A stretch of 64,000 nt of DNA from Euonymus europaeus (lineage: Eukaryota; Streptophyta; Magnoliopsida; Celastrales; Celastraceae): the NCBI GenBank assembly GCA_963580455.1, contig OY756962.1, positions 12,790,001-12,854,000 on the forward strand, read 5' to 3'. Shown one piece after another: positions 49,791 through 63,875 of the stretch. Numbering within the stretch: the stretch's first letter is position 1; every line of letters begins with the position of its first letter. The notes beneath the pieces were generated by a model. That model searched no databases. It was not told where the DNA came from and was given only the letters and a program-made list of their open reading frames with translations. Position numbers and translations under genes: made by a program.

Positions 49791-50279
49791 AGCTCCTCTA
49801 TAGAGAGAGTTGAGCAACTTCAGACCATCGAAGTTGCTCTGTGTTCACTTTTTATTGTTCTTCTATGTCAAATTTTACGAGTATAAGCTTCCAAGATTAT
49901 TTCGATGCCAAAACATCAACTTTTTATCACAAATGGACAAAACCGTTAAAAGCCCCTCCATAGAGAGAGTTGAGAAACTTCGGACCATCAAAGTTGCTCG
50001 ATATACACTTTTTATTGTTATTCTATGTCAAATTTTATGAGTACAAGCTTCCAAGATTATTTCGATTCCAAATCACCAACTTTCTATAAGAAATGGACAA
50101 AACCGTTAAAAGCTCCTCTATTGAGAGAGTTGACAACTTCGAACCACGAAAGTTGCCAGATGTACAGTTTCTATTGTTATTCTATGTCAAATTTTATGAG
50201 TATAAGCTTCCAAGATTACTTCGATGCCAAAATACCAACTTTTTATCACAAATGGACAAAACCGTTAAAAGCTCCTCCA
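49400..50279 (+). repeat. Tandem trimer duplication (479 bp)
   Basis: 49400-49795 and 49879-50274 read as identical, including the rare ACATCAACTTT, TCTATAAGAAATGG, CTATTGAGAGAG and GAACCACGAAAGTTGCCAGATG. The duplicate is not present in the corresponding part of the 41980-44200 copy, so it arose after that larger duplication. Confidence 0.85.
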
Positions 50280-50414
50280 TAGAGAGAGTTGAGCAACTTC
50301 AGACCATCGAAGTTGCTCGGTGTACACTTTTTATTCTTATTCTATGTCAAATTTTAGGAGTATAAGCTTCCAAGATTATTTCGATTCCAAATCACCAACT
50401 TTCTATGAGAAATA

Positions 50415-53375
50415 GACAAAACCGTTAAAAGCTCCTCCATAGAGAGAGTTGAGCAACTTCGGACCATCAAAGTTGCTCGGGATACACTTTTTATTGTTCT
50501 TCTATGTCAAATTTTACGAGTATAAGCTTCCTAGATTATTTCGATGCCAAAAAATGAACTTTTTACGACAAATGGACAAAACTGTTAAAAGCTCCTCTAT
50601 AGAGAGAGTTGAGTAACTTCAGACCATCAAAGTTGCTCTGTGTTCACTTTTTATTTTTCTTCTATGTCAAATTTTACGAGTATTTGCTTCCAAGATTACT
50701 TCGATGCCAAAACACCAACTTTTTATCACAAATGGACAAATCCGTTAAAAGCTCCTCCATAGAGAGAGTTGAGCAACTTCGGACCAACAAAGTTGCTCGG
50801 GATACACTTTTTATTGTTCTTCTATGTCAAATTTTACGAGTATAAGCTTCATAGATTATTTCTATGCTAAAACACCATCTTTCTATGACAACTGGAAAAA
50901 ACCGTTAAAAGTCCCCCCATAGAAAGAGTTGAGCAACTTCGTACTGTCAAAGTTGCACGGTTTACACTTTTTATTTTTATTCTATGTCAAATTTTATGTG
51001 TATAAGCTTCCAAGATTATTTCGATTCCAAATCATTAACTGCTATGAGATATGGACAAAACCGTTAAAAGCTCCTGCATAGAGAGAGTTGAGCAACTTCG
51101 AACCCTGATATTTGCTTGATATACACTTTTTATTGTTCTCCTATGTCAAATTTTACGAGCATAAGCTTCCAAGATTATTTCGATGCCAAAACACCAACTT
51201 TTTATCACAAATGGACAAAACCGTTAAAAGCCCCTCCATAGAGAGAGTGGAGAAACTTCGGACCATCAAAGTTGCTCGATGTACACTTTTTATTGTTATT
51301 CTATGTCAAATTTTATGAGTATAAGCTTCCAAGATTATTTCGATTCCAAATCACCAACTTTCAATGAGAAATGGACAAAACCGTTAAAAGCTCCTCTATT
51401 GAGAGAGTTGACAACTCCGAACCATGAAAGTTGCCAGATGTACAGTTTCTATTGTTATTCTATGTCAAATTTTATGAGTATATGCTTCCAAGATTATTTC
51501 GATTCCGAATCATCAACTTTCTATGTGAAATGGACAAAACCATTAAAAGCTCTCCTATAGAGAGAGTTGAGCAACTTCGAACCATCAAAGTTGCTCGATG
51601 TACACTTTTTATTGTTCTTCTACGTCAAATTTTACGAGTATAAGCTTCCAAGATTATTTCGATGCCAAAAAACGAACTTTTTACGACAAATGGACAAAAC
51701 CGTTAAAAGCTCCTCCATAGAGAGACTTGAGCAACTTCAGACCATCGAAGTTGCTCGGTGTACACTTTTTATTGTTATTCTATGTCAAATTTTGTTAGTA
51801 TAAGCTTCCAAGATTATTTCGATTCCAAATCACCAGCTTTCTATGAGAAATGGACAAAACCGTTAAAAGTTCCTCCATAGAGAGAGTTGAGCAACTTCGG
51901 ACCATCAAAGTTGCTCGGTGTACACTTTTTACTGTTCTTCTATGTCAAATTTTACGAGTCTAAGCTTCCAAGATTACTTCGATGCCAAAACCCCAACTTT
52001 TATCACAAATGGACAAAACCGTTAAAAGCCCCTCCATAGAGAGAGTTGAGCAACTTCGGACCATCAAAGTTGCTTGGTGTACACTTTTTATTGTTATTCT
52101 ATGTCAAATTTTATGAGAATAAGCTTCCAAGATTATTTCGATTCCAAATCGCACACTTTCTATTTGAAATGGACAAACCGTTAAAAGCTCTTCCATAGAG
52201 AGAGTTGAGCAACTTTGAACCATCAAAGTTGCTCGATGTTCGCTTTTTATTGTTCTTCTATGATAAATTTTATGAGTATAAGCTTCCTAGATTATTTCGA
52301 TGCCAAAAAACGAACTTTTTACGACAAATGGACAAAACTGTTAAAAGCTCCTCCATAGAGAGAGTTGAGCAACTTCAGACCATCGAAGTTGCTCTGTGTT
52401 CACTTTTTACTGTTCTTCTATGTCAAATTTTACGAGTATAAGCTTCCAAGATTACTTCGATGCCAAAATACCAACTTTTTATCACAAATGGACAAAACCG
52501 TTAAAAGCTCCTCCATAGAGAGAGTTGAGCAACTTCAGACCATCGAAGTTGCTTGGTGTACACTTTTTATTGTTATTCTATGTCAAATTTTAGGAGTATA
52601 AGCTTCCAAGATTATTTCGATTCCAAATCACCAACTTTCTACGAGAAATGGACAAAACCGTTAAAAGTTCCTCCATAGAGAGAGTTGAGCAACTTCGGAC
52701 CATCAAAGTTGCTCGGTGTACACTTTTTATTGTTCTTCTATGTCAAATTTTACGAGTATAAGCTTCCAAGATTACTTCGATGCCAAAACCCCAACTTTTA
52801 TCACAAATGGACAAAACCGTTAAAAGCCCCTCCATAGAGAGAGTTGAGCAACTTCGGACCATCAAAGTTGCTTGGTGTACACTTTTTATTGTTATTCTAT
52901 GTCAAATTTTATGAGTATAAGCTTCCAAGATTATTTCGATTCCAAATCGCCCACTTTCTATGAGAAATGGACAAACCGTTAAAAGCCCTTCCATAGAGAG
53001 AGTTGAGCAACTTTGAACCATCAAAGTTGCTCGATGTTCGCTTTTTATTGTTCTTCAATGATAAATTTTATGAGTATAAGCTTCCTAGATTATTTCGATG
53101 CCAAAAAATGAACTTTTTACGACAAATGGACAAAACTGTTAAAAGCTCCTCCATAGAGAGAGTTGAGCAACTTCAGACCATCGAAGTTGCTCTGTGTTCA
53201 CTTTTTATTGTTCTTCTATGTCAAATTTTACGAGTATAAGCTTCCAAGATTACTTCGATGCTAAAATACCAACTTTTTATCACAAATGGACAAAACCGTT
53301 TAAAGCTCCTCCATAGAGAGAGTTGAGCAACTTCAGACCATCGAAGTTTCTCGGTGTACACTTTTTATTGTTATT
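50415..53375 (+). repeat. 6225-bp-spaced duplication, copy 2
   Basis: Counterpart of 44190-47150. The few differences include the T to C change at about 51950 (TTTTTACTG), AAGTTTCTCGG at 53346, and a TTTTGTTAGTATAAGC variant at 51790. Confidence 0.88.
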
Positions 53376-56269
53376 CTATGTCAAATTTTAGGAGTATAAG
53401 CTTCCAAGATTATTTCGATTCCAAATCACCAACTTTCTATGAGAAATAGACAAAACCGTTAAAAGCTCCTCCATAGAGAGAGTTGAGCAACTTCGGACCA
53501 TCAAAGTTGCTCGGGATACACTTTTTATTGTTCTTCTATGTCAAATTTTACGAGTATAAGCTTCCTAGATTATTTCGATGCCAAAAAATGAACTTTTTAC
53601 GACAAATGGACAAAACTGTTAAAAGCTCCTCTATAGAGAGAGTTGAGCAACTTCAGACCATCAAAGTTGCTCTGTGTTCACTTTTTATTGTTCTTCTATG
53701 TCAAATTTTACGAGTATAAGCTTCCAAGATTACTTCGATGCCAAAACACCAACTTTTTATCACAAATGGACAAATCCGTTAAAAGCTCCCCCATAGAGAG
53801 AGTTGAGCAACTTCGGACCAACAAAGTTGCTCGGGATACACTTTTTATTGTTCTTCTATGTCAAATTTTACGAGTATAAGCTTCATAGATTATTTCTATG
53901 CTAAAACACCATCTCTCTATGACAACTGGAAAAAACCGTTAAAAGTCCCCCCATAGAGAGAGTTGAGCAACTTCGTACTGTCAAAGTTGCACGGTTTACA
54001 CTTTTTATTTTTATTCTATGTCAAAATTTATGTGTATAAGCTTCCAAGATTATTTCGATTCCAAATCATTAACTGCTATGAGATATGGACAAAACCGTTA
54101 AAAGCTCCTCCATAGAGAGACTTGAGCAACTTCAGACCATCGAAGTTGCTCGGTGTACACTTTTTATTGTTATTCTATGTCAAATTTTATGAGTATAAGC
54201 TTCCAAGATTATTTCGATTCCAAATCACCAACTTTCTATGAGAAATGGACAAAACCGTTAAAAGCTCCTCAATAGAGAGAGTTGAGCAACTTCGGACCAT
54301 CAAAGTTGCTCGGTGTACACTTTTTATTGTTCTTCTATGTCAAATTTTACGAGTATAAGCTTCCAAGATTACTTCGATGCCAAAACACCAACTTTTATCA
54401 CAAATGGACAAAACCGTTAAAAGCCCCTCCATAGAGAGAGTTGAGCAACTTCGGACCATCAAAGTTGCTTGGTGTACACTTTTTATTGTTATTCTATGTC
54501 AAATTTTATAAGTATAAGCTTCCAAGATTATTTCGATTCCAAATCGCACACTTTCTATTTGAAATGGACAAACCGTTAAAAGCTCTTCCATAGAGAGAGT
54601 TGAGCAACTTTGAACCATCAAAGTTGCTCGATGTTCGCTTTTTATTGTTCTTCTATGATAAATTTTATGAGTATAAGCTTCCTAGATTATTTCGATGCCA
54701 AAAAACGAACTTTTTACGACAAATGGACAAAACTGTTAAAAGCTCCTCCATAGAGAGAGTTGAGCAACTTCAGACCATCGAAGTTGCTCTGTGTTCACTT
54801 TTTACTGTTCTTCTATGTCAAATTTTACGAGTATAAGCTTCCAAGATTACTTCGATGCCAATATACCAACTTTTTATCACAAATGGACAAAACCGTTAAA
54901 AGCTCCTCCATAGAGAGAGTTGAGCAACTTCAGACCATCGAAGTTGCTCGGTGTACACTTTTTATTGTTATTCTATGTCAAATTTTAGGAGTATAAACTT
55001 CCAAGATTATTTCGATTCCAAATCACCAACTTTCTACGAGAAATGGACAAAACCGTTAAAAGTTCCTCCATAGAGAGAGTTGAGCAACTTCGGACCATCA
55101 AAGTTGCTCGGTGTACACTTTTTATTGTTCTTCTATGTCAAATTTTACGAGTATAAGCTTCCAAGATTACTTCGATGCCAAAACCCCAACTTTTATCACA
55201 AATGGACAAAACCGTTAAAAGCCCCTCCATAGAGAGAGTTGAGCAACTTCGGACCATCAAAGTTGCTTGGTGTACACTTTTTATTGTTATTCTATGTCAA
55301 ATTTTATGAGTATAAGCTTCCAAGATTATTTCGATTCCAAATCGCCCACTTTCTATGAGAAACGGACAAACCGTTAAAAGCCCTTCCATAGAGAGAGTTG
55401 AGCAACTTTGAACCATCAAAGTTGCTCGATGTTCGCTTTTTATTGTTCTTCTATGATAAATTTTATGAGTATAAGCTTCCTAGATTATTTCGATGCCAAA
55501 AAATGAACTTTTTACGACAAATGGACAAAACTGTTAAAAGCTCCTCCATAGAGAGAGTTGAGCAACTTCAGACCATCGAAGTTGCTCTGTGTTCACTTTT
55601 TATTGTTCTTCTATGTCAAATTTTACGAGTATAAGCTTCCAAGATTACTTCGATGCCAAAATACCAACTTTTTATCACAAATGGACAGAACCGTTAAAAG
55701 CTCCTCCATAGAGAGAGTTGAGCAACTTCAGACCATCGAAGTTGCTCGGTGTACACTTTTTATTGTTATTCTATGTCAAATTTTAGGAGTATAAGCTTCC
55801 AAGATTATTTCGATTCCAAATCACCAACTTTCTATGAGAAATAGACAAAACCGTTAAAAGCTCCTCCATAGAGAGAGTTGAGCAACTTCGGACCATCAAA
55901 GTTGCTCGGGATACACTTTTTATTGTTCTTCTAAGTCAAATTTTACGAGTATAAGCTTCCTAGATTATTTCGATGCCAAAAAATGAACTTTTTACGACAA
56001 ATGGACAAAACTGTTAAAAGCTCCTCTATAGAGAGAGTTGAGCAACTTCAGACCAACAAAGTTGCTCTGTGTTCACTTTTTATTGTTCTTCTATGTCAAA
56101 TTTTACGAGTATAAGCTTCCAAGATTACTTCGATGCAAAACACCAACTTTTTATCACAAATGGACAAATCCGTTAAAAGCTCCTCCATAGAGAGAGTTGA
56201 GCAACTTCGGACCAACAAAGTTGCTCGGGATACACTTTTTATTGTTCTTCTATGTCAAATTTTACGAGT

Positions 56270-58925
56270 ATAAGCTTCCAAGATTATTTCGATTCCAAAT
56301 CATTAACTGCTATGAGATATGGACAAAACCGTTAAAAGCTCCTGCATAGAGAGAGTTGAGCAACTTCGAACCATGATAGTTGCTTGATATACACTTTTTA
56401 TTGTTCTCCTATGTCAAATTTTACGAGCATAAGCTTCCAAGATTATTTCGATGCCAAAACACCAACTTTTTATCACAAATGGACAAAAACGTTAAAAGCC
56501 CCTCCATAGAGAGAGTGGAGAAACTTCGGACCATCAAAGTTGCTCGATGTACACTTTTTATTGTTATTCTATCTCAAATTTTATGAGTATAAGCTTCCAA
56601 GATTATTTCGATTCCAAATCACCAACTTTCTATGAGAAATGGACAAAACCGTTAAAAGCTCCTCTATTGAGAGAGTTGACAACTCCGAACCATGAAAGTT
56701 GCCTGATGTACAGTTTCTATTGTTATTCTATGTCAAATTTTATGAGTATAAGCTTCCAAGATTATTTCGATTCCAAATCACCAACTTTCTATTAGAAATG
56801 GACAAAACCGTTAAAAGCTCCTCCTATAGAGAGAGTTGAGCAACTTCGAACCATCAAAGTTGCCCGATGTACAGTTTTTATTGTTATTCTATGTCAAATT
56901 TTACGAGTATAAGCTTTCCAAGATTATTTCGATGCCAAAACACCTACTTTTTATCACAAATGGACAAAACCGTTAAAAGCTCCTCCATAGAGAGACTTGA
57001 GCAACTTCAGACCATCGAAGTTGCTCGGTGTACACTTTTAATTGTTATTCTATGTCAAATTTTATGAGTATAAGCTTCCAAGATTATTTCGATTCCAAAT
57101 CACCAACTTTCTATGAGAAATGGACAAAACCGTTAAAAGCTCCTCCATAGAGAGAGTTGAGCAACTTCGGACCATCAAAGTTGCTCGGTGTACACTTTTT
57201 ATTGTTCTTCTATGTCAAATTTTACGAGTATAAGCTTCCAAGATTACTTCGATGCCAAAACACCAACTTTTATCACAAATGGACAAAACCGTTAAAAGCC
57301 CCTCCATAGAGAGAGTTGAGCAACTTCGGACCATCAAAGTTGCTTGGTGTACACTTTTTATTGTTATTCTATGTCAAATTTTATGAGTATAAGCTTCCAA
57401 GATTATTTCGATTCCAAATCGCCCACTTTCTATGAGAAATGGACAAACCGTTAAAAGCTCTTCCATAAAGAGAGTTGAGCAACTTTGAACCATCAAAGTT
57501 GCTCGATGGTCGCTTTTTATTGTTCTTCTATGATAAATTTTATGAGTATAAGCTTCCTAGATTATTTCGATGCCAAAAAATGAACTTTTTATGACAAATG
57601 GACAAAACTGTTAAAAGCTCCTCCATAGAGAGAGTTGAGCAACTTCAGACCATCGAAGTTGCTCTGTGTTCACTTTTTATTGTTCTTCTATGTCAAATTT
57701 TACGAGTATAAGCTTCCAAGATTACTTCGATGCCAAAATACCAACTTTTTATCACAAATGGACAAAACCGTTAAAAGCTCCTCCATAGAGAGAGTTGAGC
57801 AACTTCGGACCAACAAAGTTGCTCGGGATACACTTTTTATTGTTCTTCTATGTCAAATTTTACGAGTATAAGCTTCCTAGATTATTTCGATTCCAAATCA
57901 CCAACTTTCTATGAGAAATGGACAAAACCGTTAAAAGTTCCTCCATAGAGAGAGTTGAGCAACTTCGGACCATCAAAGTTGCTCGGTGTACACTTTTTAT
58001 TGTTCTTCTATGTCAAATTTTACGAGTATAAGCTTCCAAGATTACTTCGATGCCAAAACACCAACTTTTATCACAAATGGACAAAACCGTTAAAAGCCCC
58101 TCCATAGAGAGAGTTGAGCAACTTCGGACCATCAAAGTTGCTTGGTGTACACTTTTTATTGTTATTCTATGTCAAATTTTATGAGTATAAGCATCCAAGA
58201 TTATTTTGATTCCAAATCGCCCACTTTCTATGAGAAATGGACAAACCGTTAAAAGCCCTTCCATAGAGAGAGTTGAGCAACTTTGAACCATCAAAGTTGC
58301 TCGATGTTTGCTTTTTATTGTTCTTCTATGATAAATTTTATGAGTATAAGCTTCCTAGATTATTTCGATGCCAAAAAATGAACTTTTTACGACAAATGGA
58401 CAAAACTGTTAAAAGCTCCTCCATTGAGAGAGTTGAGCAACTTCAGACCATCGAAGTTGCTCTGTGTTCACTTTTTATTTTTCTTCTATGTCAAATTTTA
58501 CGAGTATAAGCTTCCAAGATTACTTCGATGCCAAAATACCAACTTTTTATCACAAATGGACAAAACCGTTAAAAGCTCCTCCATAGAGAGAGTTGAGCAA
58601 CTTCAGACCATCGAAGTTGCTCGGTGTACACTTTTTATTGTTATTCTATGTCAAATTTTAGGAGTATAAGCTTCCAAGATTATTTCGATTCCAAATCACC
58701 AACTTTCTATGAGAAATGGATAAAACCGTTAAAAGCTCCTCCATAGAGAGAGTTGAGCAACTTCGGACCATCAAAGTTGCTCGGGATACACTTTTTATTG
58801 TTCTTCTATGTCAAATTTTACGAGTATAAGCTTCCTAGATTATTTCGATGCCAAAAAATGAACTTTTTACGACAAATGGACAAAACTGTTAAAAGCTCCT
58901 CTATAGAGAGAGTTGAGCAACTTCA
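56270..58925 (+). repeat. 4951-bp-spaced duplication, copy 1
   Basis: Matches 61222-63875 at an offset of 4952 bp, falling to 4950 bp after small indels. Shared rare words: TTCTATCTCAAATTTT (56570/61522), AAGCTTTCCAAG (56912/61864), ACACTTTTAATTG (57031/61985) and AACACCTACTTTTT (56939/61891). Confidence 0.87.
57159..57186. other. Example of the dyad symmetry in the satellite monomer
   Basis: Consensus monomers carry GAGCAACTT, a 10-nt loop (CGGACCATCA) and AAGTTGCTC, a perfect 9-bp inverted repeat. This copy is given as a reference. The dyad is intact in many block B and C monomers. In block A several octamer positions have one-base changes in an arm (GAGCAACCT, AAGTTCTTC, AAGTTCCTC), and one monomer per octamer has a 9-bp deletion that removes the left arm. 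What, if anything, binds it is unknown. Confidence 0.9.
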
Positions 58926-61221
58926 GACCATCGAAGTTGCTCGGTGTACACTTTTTATTGTTATTCTATGTCAAATTTTATGAGTATAAGCTTCCAAGAT
59001 TATTTCGATTCCAAATCACCAACTTTCTATGAGAAATGGACAAAACCGTTAAAAGCTCCTCCATAGAGAGAGTTCAGCAACTTCGGACCATCAAAGTTGC
59101 TCGGTGTACACTTTTTATTGTTCTTCTATGTCAAATTTTACGAGTATAAGCTTCCAAGATTACTTCGATGCCAAAACACCAACTTTTATCACAAATGGAC
59201 AAAACCGTTAAAAGCCCCTCAATAGAGAGAGTTGAGCAACTTCGGACTATCAAAGTTGCTTGGTGTACACTTTTTATTGTTATTCTATGTCAAATTTTAT
59301 GAGTATAAGCTTCCAAGATTATTTCGATTCCAAATCGCACACTTTCTATTTGAAATGGACAAACCGTTAAAAGCTCTTCCATAGAGAGAGTTGAGCAACT
59401 TTGAACCATCAAAGTTGCTCGATGTTCGCTTTTTATTGTTCTTCTATGATAAATTTTAGGAGTATAAGCTTCCTAGATTATTTCGATGCCAAAAAACGAA
59501 CTTTTTACGACAAATGGACAAAACTGTTAAAAGCTCCTCCATAGAGAGAGTTGAGCAACTTCAGACCATCGAAGTTGCTCTGTGTTCACTTTTTACTGTT
59601 CTTCTATGTCAAATTTTACGAGTATAAGCTTCCAAGATTACTTCGATGCCAAAATACCAACTTTTTATCACAAATGGACAAAACCGTTAAAAGCTCCTCC
59701 ATAGAGAGAGTTGAGCAACTTCAGACCATCGAAGTTGCTCGGTGTACACTTTTTATTGTTATTCTATGTCAAATTTTAGGAGTATAAGCTTCCAAGATTA
59801 TTTCGATTCCAAATCACCAACTTTCTACGAGAAATGGACAAAACCGTTAAAAGTTCCTCCATAGAGAGAGTTGAGCAACTTCGGACCATCAAAGTTGCTC
59901 GGTGTACACTTTTTATTGTTCTTCTATGTCAAATTTTACGAGTATAAGCTTCCAAGATTACTTCGATGCCAAAAGCCCAACTTTTATCACAAATGGACAA
60001 AACCGTTAAAAGCCCCTCCATAGAGAGAGTTGAGCAACTTCGGACCATCAAAGTTGCTTGGTGTACACTTTTTATTGTTATTCTATGTCAAATTTTATGA
60101 GTATAAGCTTCCAAGATTATTTCGATTCCAAATCGCCCACTTTTTATGAGAAATGGACAAACCGTTAAAAGCCCATCCATAGAGAGAGTTGAGCAACTTT
60201 GAACCATCAAAGTTGCTCGATGTTCGCTTTTTATTGTTCTTCTATGATAAATTTTATGAGTATAAGCTTCCTAGATTATTTCGATGCCAAAAAATGAACT
60301 TTTTACGACAAATGGACAAAGCTGTTAAAAGCTCCTCCATAGAGAGAGTTGAGCAACTTCAGACCATCGAAGTTGCTCTGTGTTCACTTTTTATTGTTCT
60401 TCTATGTCAAATTTTACGAGTATAAGCTTCCAAGATTACTTCGATGCCAAAATACCAACTTTCTATCACAAATGGACAAAACCGTTAAAAGCTCCTCCAT
60501 AGAGAGAGTTGAGCAACTTCAGACCATCGAAGTTGCTCGGTGTACACTTTTTATTGTTATTCTATGTCAAATTTTAGGAGTATAAGCTTCCAAGATTATT
60601 TCGATTCCAAATCACCAACTTTCTATGAGAAATAGACAAAACCGTTAAAAGCTCCTCCATAGAGAGAGTTGAGCAACTTCGGACCATCAAAGTTGCTCGG
60701 GATACACTTTTTATTGTTCTTCTATGTCAAATTTTACGAGTATAAGCTTCCTAGATTATTTCGATGCCAAAAAATGAACTTTTTACGACAAATGGACAAA
60801 ACTGTTAAAAGCTCCTCTATAGAGAGAGTTGAGCAACTTCAGACCATCAAAGTTGCTCTGTGTTCACTTTTTATTGTTCTTCTATGTCAAATTTTACGAG
60901 TATAAGCTTCCAAGATTACTTCGATGCCAAAATACCAACTTTTTATCACAAATGGACAAATCCGTTAAAAGCTCCTCCATAGAGAGAGTTGAGCAACTTC
61001 GGACCAACAAAGTTGCTCGGGATACACTTTTTATTGTTCTTCTATGTCAAATTTTACGAGTATAAGCTTCATAGATTATTTCTATGCTAAAACACCATCT
61101 TTCTATGACAACTGGAAAAAACCGTTAAAAGTCCCCCCATAGAGAGAGTTGAGCAACTTCGTACTGTCAAAGTTGCACGGTTTACACTTTTTATTTTTAT
61201 TCTATGTCAAATTTTATGTGT

Positions 61222-63875
61222 ATAAGCTTCCAAGATTATTTCGATTCCAAATCATTAACTGCTATGAGATATGGACAAAACCGTTAAAAGCTCCTGCATA
61301 GAGAGAGTTGAGCAACTTCGAACCATGATAGTTGCTTGATATACACTTTTTATTGTTCTCCTATGTCAAATTTTACGAGCATAAGCTTCCAAGATTATTT
61401 CGATGCCAAAACACCAACTTTTTATCACAAATGGACAAAACCGTTAAAAGCCCCTCCATAGAGAGAGTGGAGAAACTTCGGACCATCAAAGTTGCTCGAT
61501 GTACACTTTTTATTGTTATTCTATCTCAAATTTTATGAGTATAAGCTTCCAAGATTATTTCGATTCCAAATCACCAACTTTCTATGAGAAATGGACAAAA
61601 CCGTTAAAAGCTCCTCTATTGAGAGAGTTGACAACTCCGAACCATGAAAGTTGCCTGATGTACAGTTTCTATTGTTATTCTATGTCAAATTTTATGAGTA
61701 TAAGCTTCCAAGATTATTTCGATTCCAAATCACCAACTTTCTATTAGAAATGGACAAAACCGTTAAAAGCTCCTCCTATAGAGAGAGTTGAGCAACTTCG
61801 AACCATCAAAGTTGCCCGATCTACAGTTTTTATTGTTATTCTATGTCAAATTTTACGAGTATAAGCTTTCCAAGATTATTTCGATGCCAAAACACCTACT
61901 TTTTATCACAAATGGACAAAACCGTTAAAAGCTCCTCCATAGAGAGACTTGAGCAACTTCAGACCATCGAAGTTGCTCGGTGTACACTTTTAATTGTTAT
62001 TCTATGTCAAATTTTATGAGTATAAGCTTCCAAGATTATTTCGATTCCAAATCACCAACTTTCTATGAGAAATGGACAAAACCGTTAAAAGCTCCTCCAT
62101 AGAGAGAGTTGAGAAACTTCGGACCATCAAAGTTGCTCGGTGTACACTTTTTATTGTTCTTCTATGTCAAATTTTACGAGTATAAACTTCCAAGATTACT
62201 TCGATGCCAAAACACCAACTTTTATCACAAATGGACAAAACCGTTAAAAGCCCCTCCATAGAGAGAGTTGAGCAACTTCAGACCATCAAAGTTGCTTGGT
62301 GGACACTTTTTATTGTTATTCTATGTCAAATTTTATGAGTATAAGCTTCCAAGATTATTTCGATTCCAAATCGCCCACTTTCTATGAGAAATGGACAAAC
62401 CGTTAAAAGCTCTTCCATAAAGAGAGTTGAGCAACTTTGAACCATCAAAGTTGCTCGATGTTCGCTTTTTATTGTTCTTCTATGATAAATTTTATGAGTA
62501 TAAGCTTCCTAGATTATTTCGATGCCAAAAAACGAACTTTTTACGACAAATGGACAAAACTGTTAAAAGCTCCTCCATAGAGAGAGTTGAGCAACTTCAG
62601 ACCATCGAAGTTGCTCTGTGTTCACTTTTTATTGTTCTTCTATGTCAAATTTTACGAGTATAAGCTTCCAAGATTACTTCGATGCCAAAATACCAACTTT
62701 TTATCACAAATGGACAAAACTGTTAAAAGCTCCTCCATAGAGAGTTGAGCAACTTCGGACCAACAAAGTTGCTCGGGATACACTTTTTATTGTTCTTCTA
62801 TGTCAAATTTTACGAGTATAAGCTTCCTAGATTATTTCGATTCCAAATCACCAACTTTCTATGAGAAATGGACAAAACCGTTAAAAGTTCCTCCATAGAG
62901 AGAGTTGAGCAACTTCGGACCATCAAAGTTGCTCGGTGTACACTTTTTATTGTTCTTCTATGTCAAATTTTACGAGTATAAGCTTCCAAGATTACTTCGA
63001 TGCCAAAACACCAACTTTTATCACAAATGGACAAAACCGTTAAAAGCCCCTCCATAGAGAGAGTTGAGCAACTTCGGACCATCAAAGTTGCTTGGTGTAC
63101 ACTTTTTATTGTTATTCTATGTCAAATTTTATGAGTATAAACATCCAAGATTATTTTGATTCCAAATCGCCCACTTTCTATGAGAAATGGACAAACCGTT
63201 AAAAGCCCTTCCATAGAGAGAGTTGAGCAACTTTGAACCATCAAAGTTGCTCGATGTTTGCCTTTTATTGTTCTTCTATGATAAATTTTATGAGTATAAG
63301 CTTCCTAGATTATTTCGATGCCAAAAAATGAACTTTTTACGACAAATGGACAAAACTGTTAAAAGCTCCTCCATTGAGAGAGTTGAGCAACTTCAGACCA
63401 TCGAAGTTTCTCTGCGTTCACTTTTTATTGTTCTTCTATGTCAAATTTTACGAGTATAAGCTTCCAAGATTACTTCGATGCCAAAATACCAACTTTTTAT
63501 CACAAATGGACAAAACCGTTAAAAGCTCCCCCATAGAGAGAGTTGAGCAACTTCAGACCATCGAAGTTGGTCGGTGTACACTTTTTATTGTTATTCTATG
63601 TCAAATTTTAGGAGTATAAGCTTCCAAGATTATTTCGATTCCAAATCACCAACTTTCTATGAGAAATGGATAAAACCGTTAAAAGCTCCTCCATAGAGAG
63701 AGTTGCGCAACTTCGGACCATCAAAGTTGCTCGGGATACATTTTTTATTGTTCTTCTATGTCAAATTTTACGAGTATAAGCTTCCTAGATTATTTCGATG
63801 CCAAAAAATGAACTTTTTACGACAAATGGACAAAACTGTTAAAAGCTCCTCTATAGAGAGAGTTGAGCAACTTCA
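61222..63875 (+). repeat. 4951-bp-spaced duplication, copy 2
   Basis: Counterpart of 56270-58925. A 4-bp deletion (CATAGAGAGTTGAGC instead of CATAGAGAGAGTTGAGC, with one GAGA lost) at about 62740 and scattered single-base changes distinguish it. Confidence 0.87.

Noticed and set aside
57100..57260. CENP-B box in the monomer (TTCGGACCA...)
   Set aside because: The essential pattern TTCG-N4-A-N2-CGGG is not met: the TTCG in CTTCGGACCATCAAAG is not followed by CGGG at the required spacing, on either strand.
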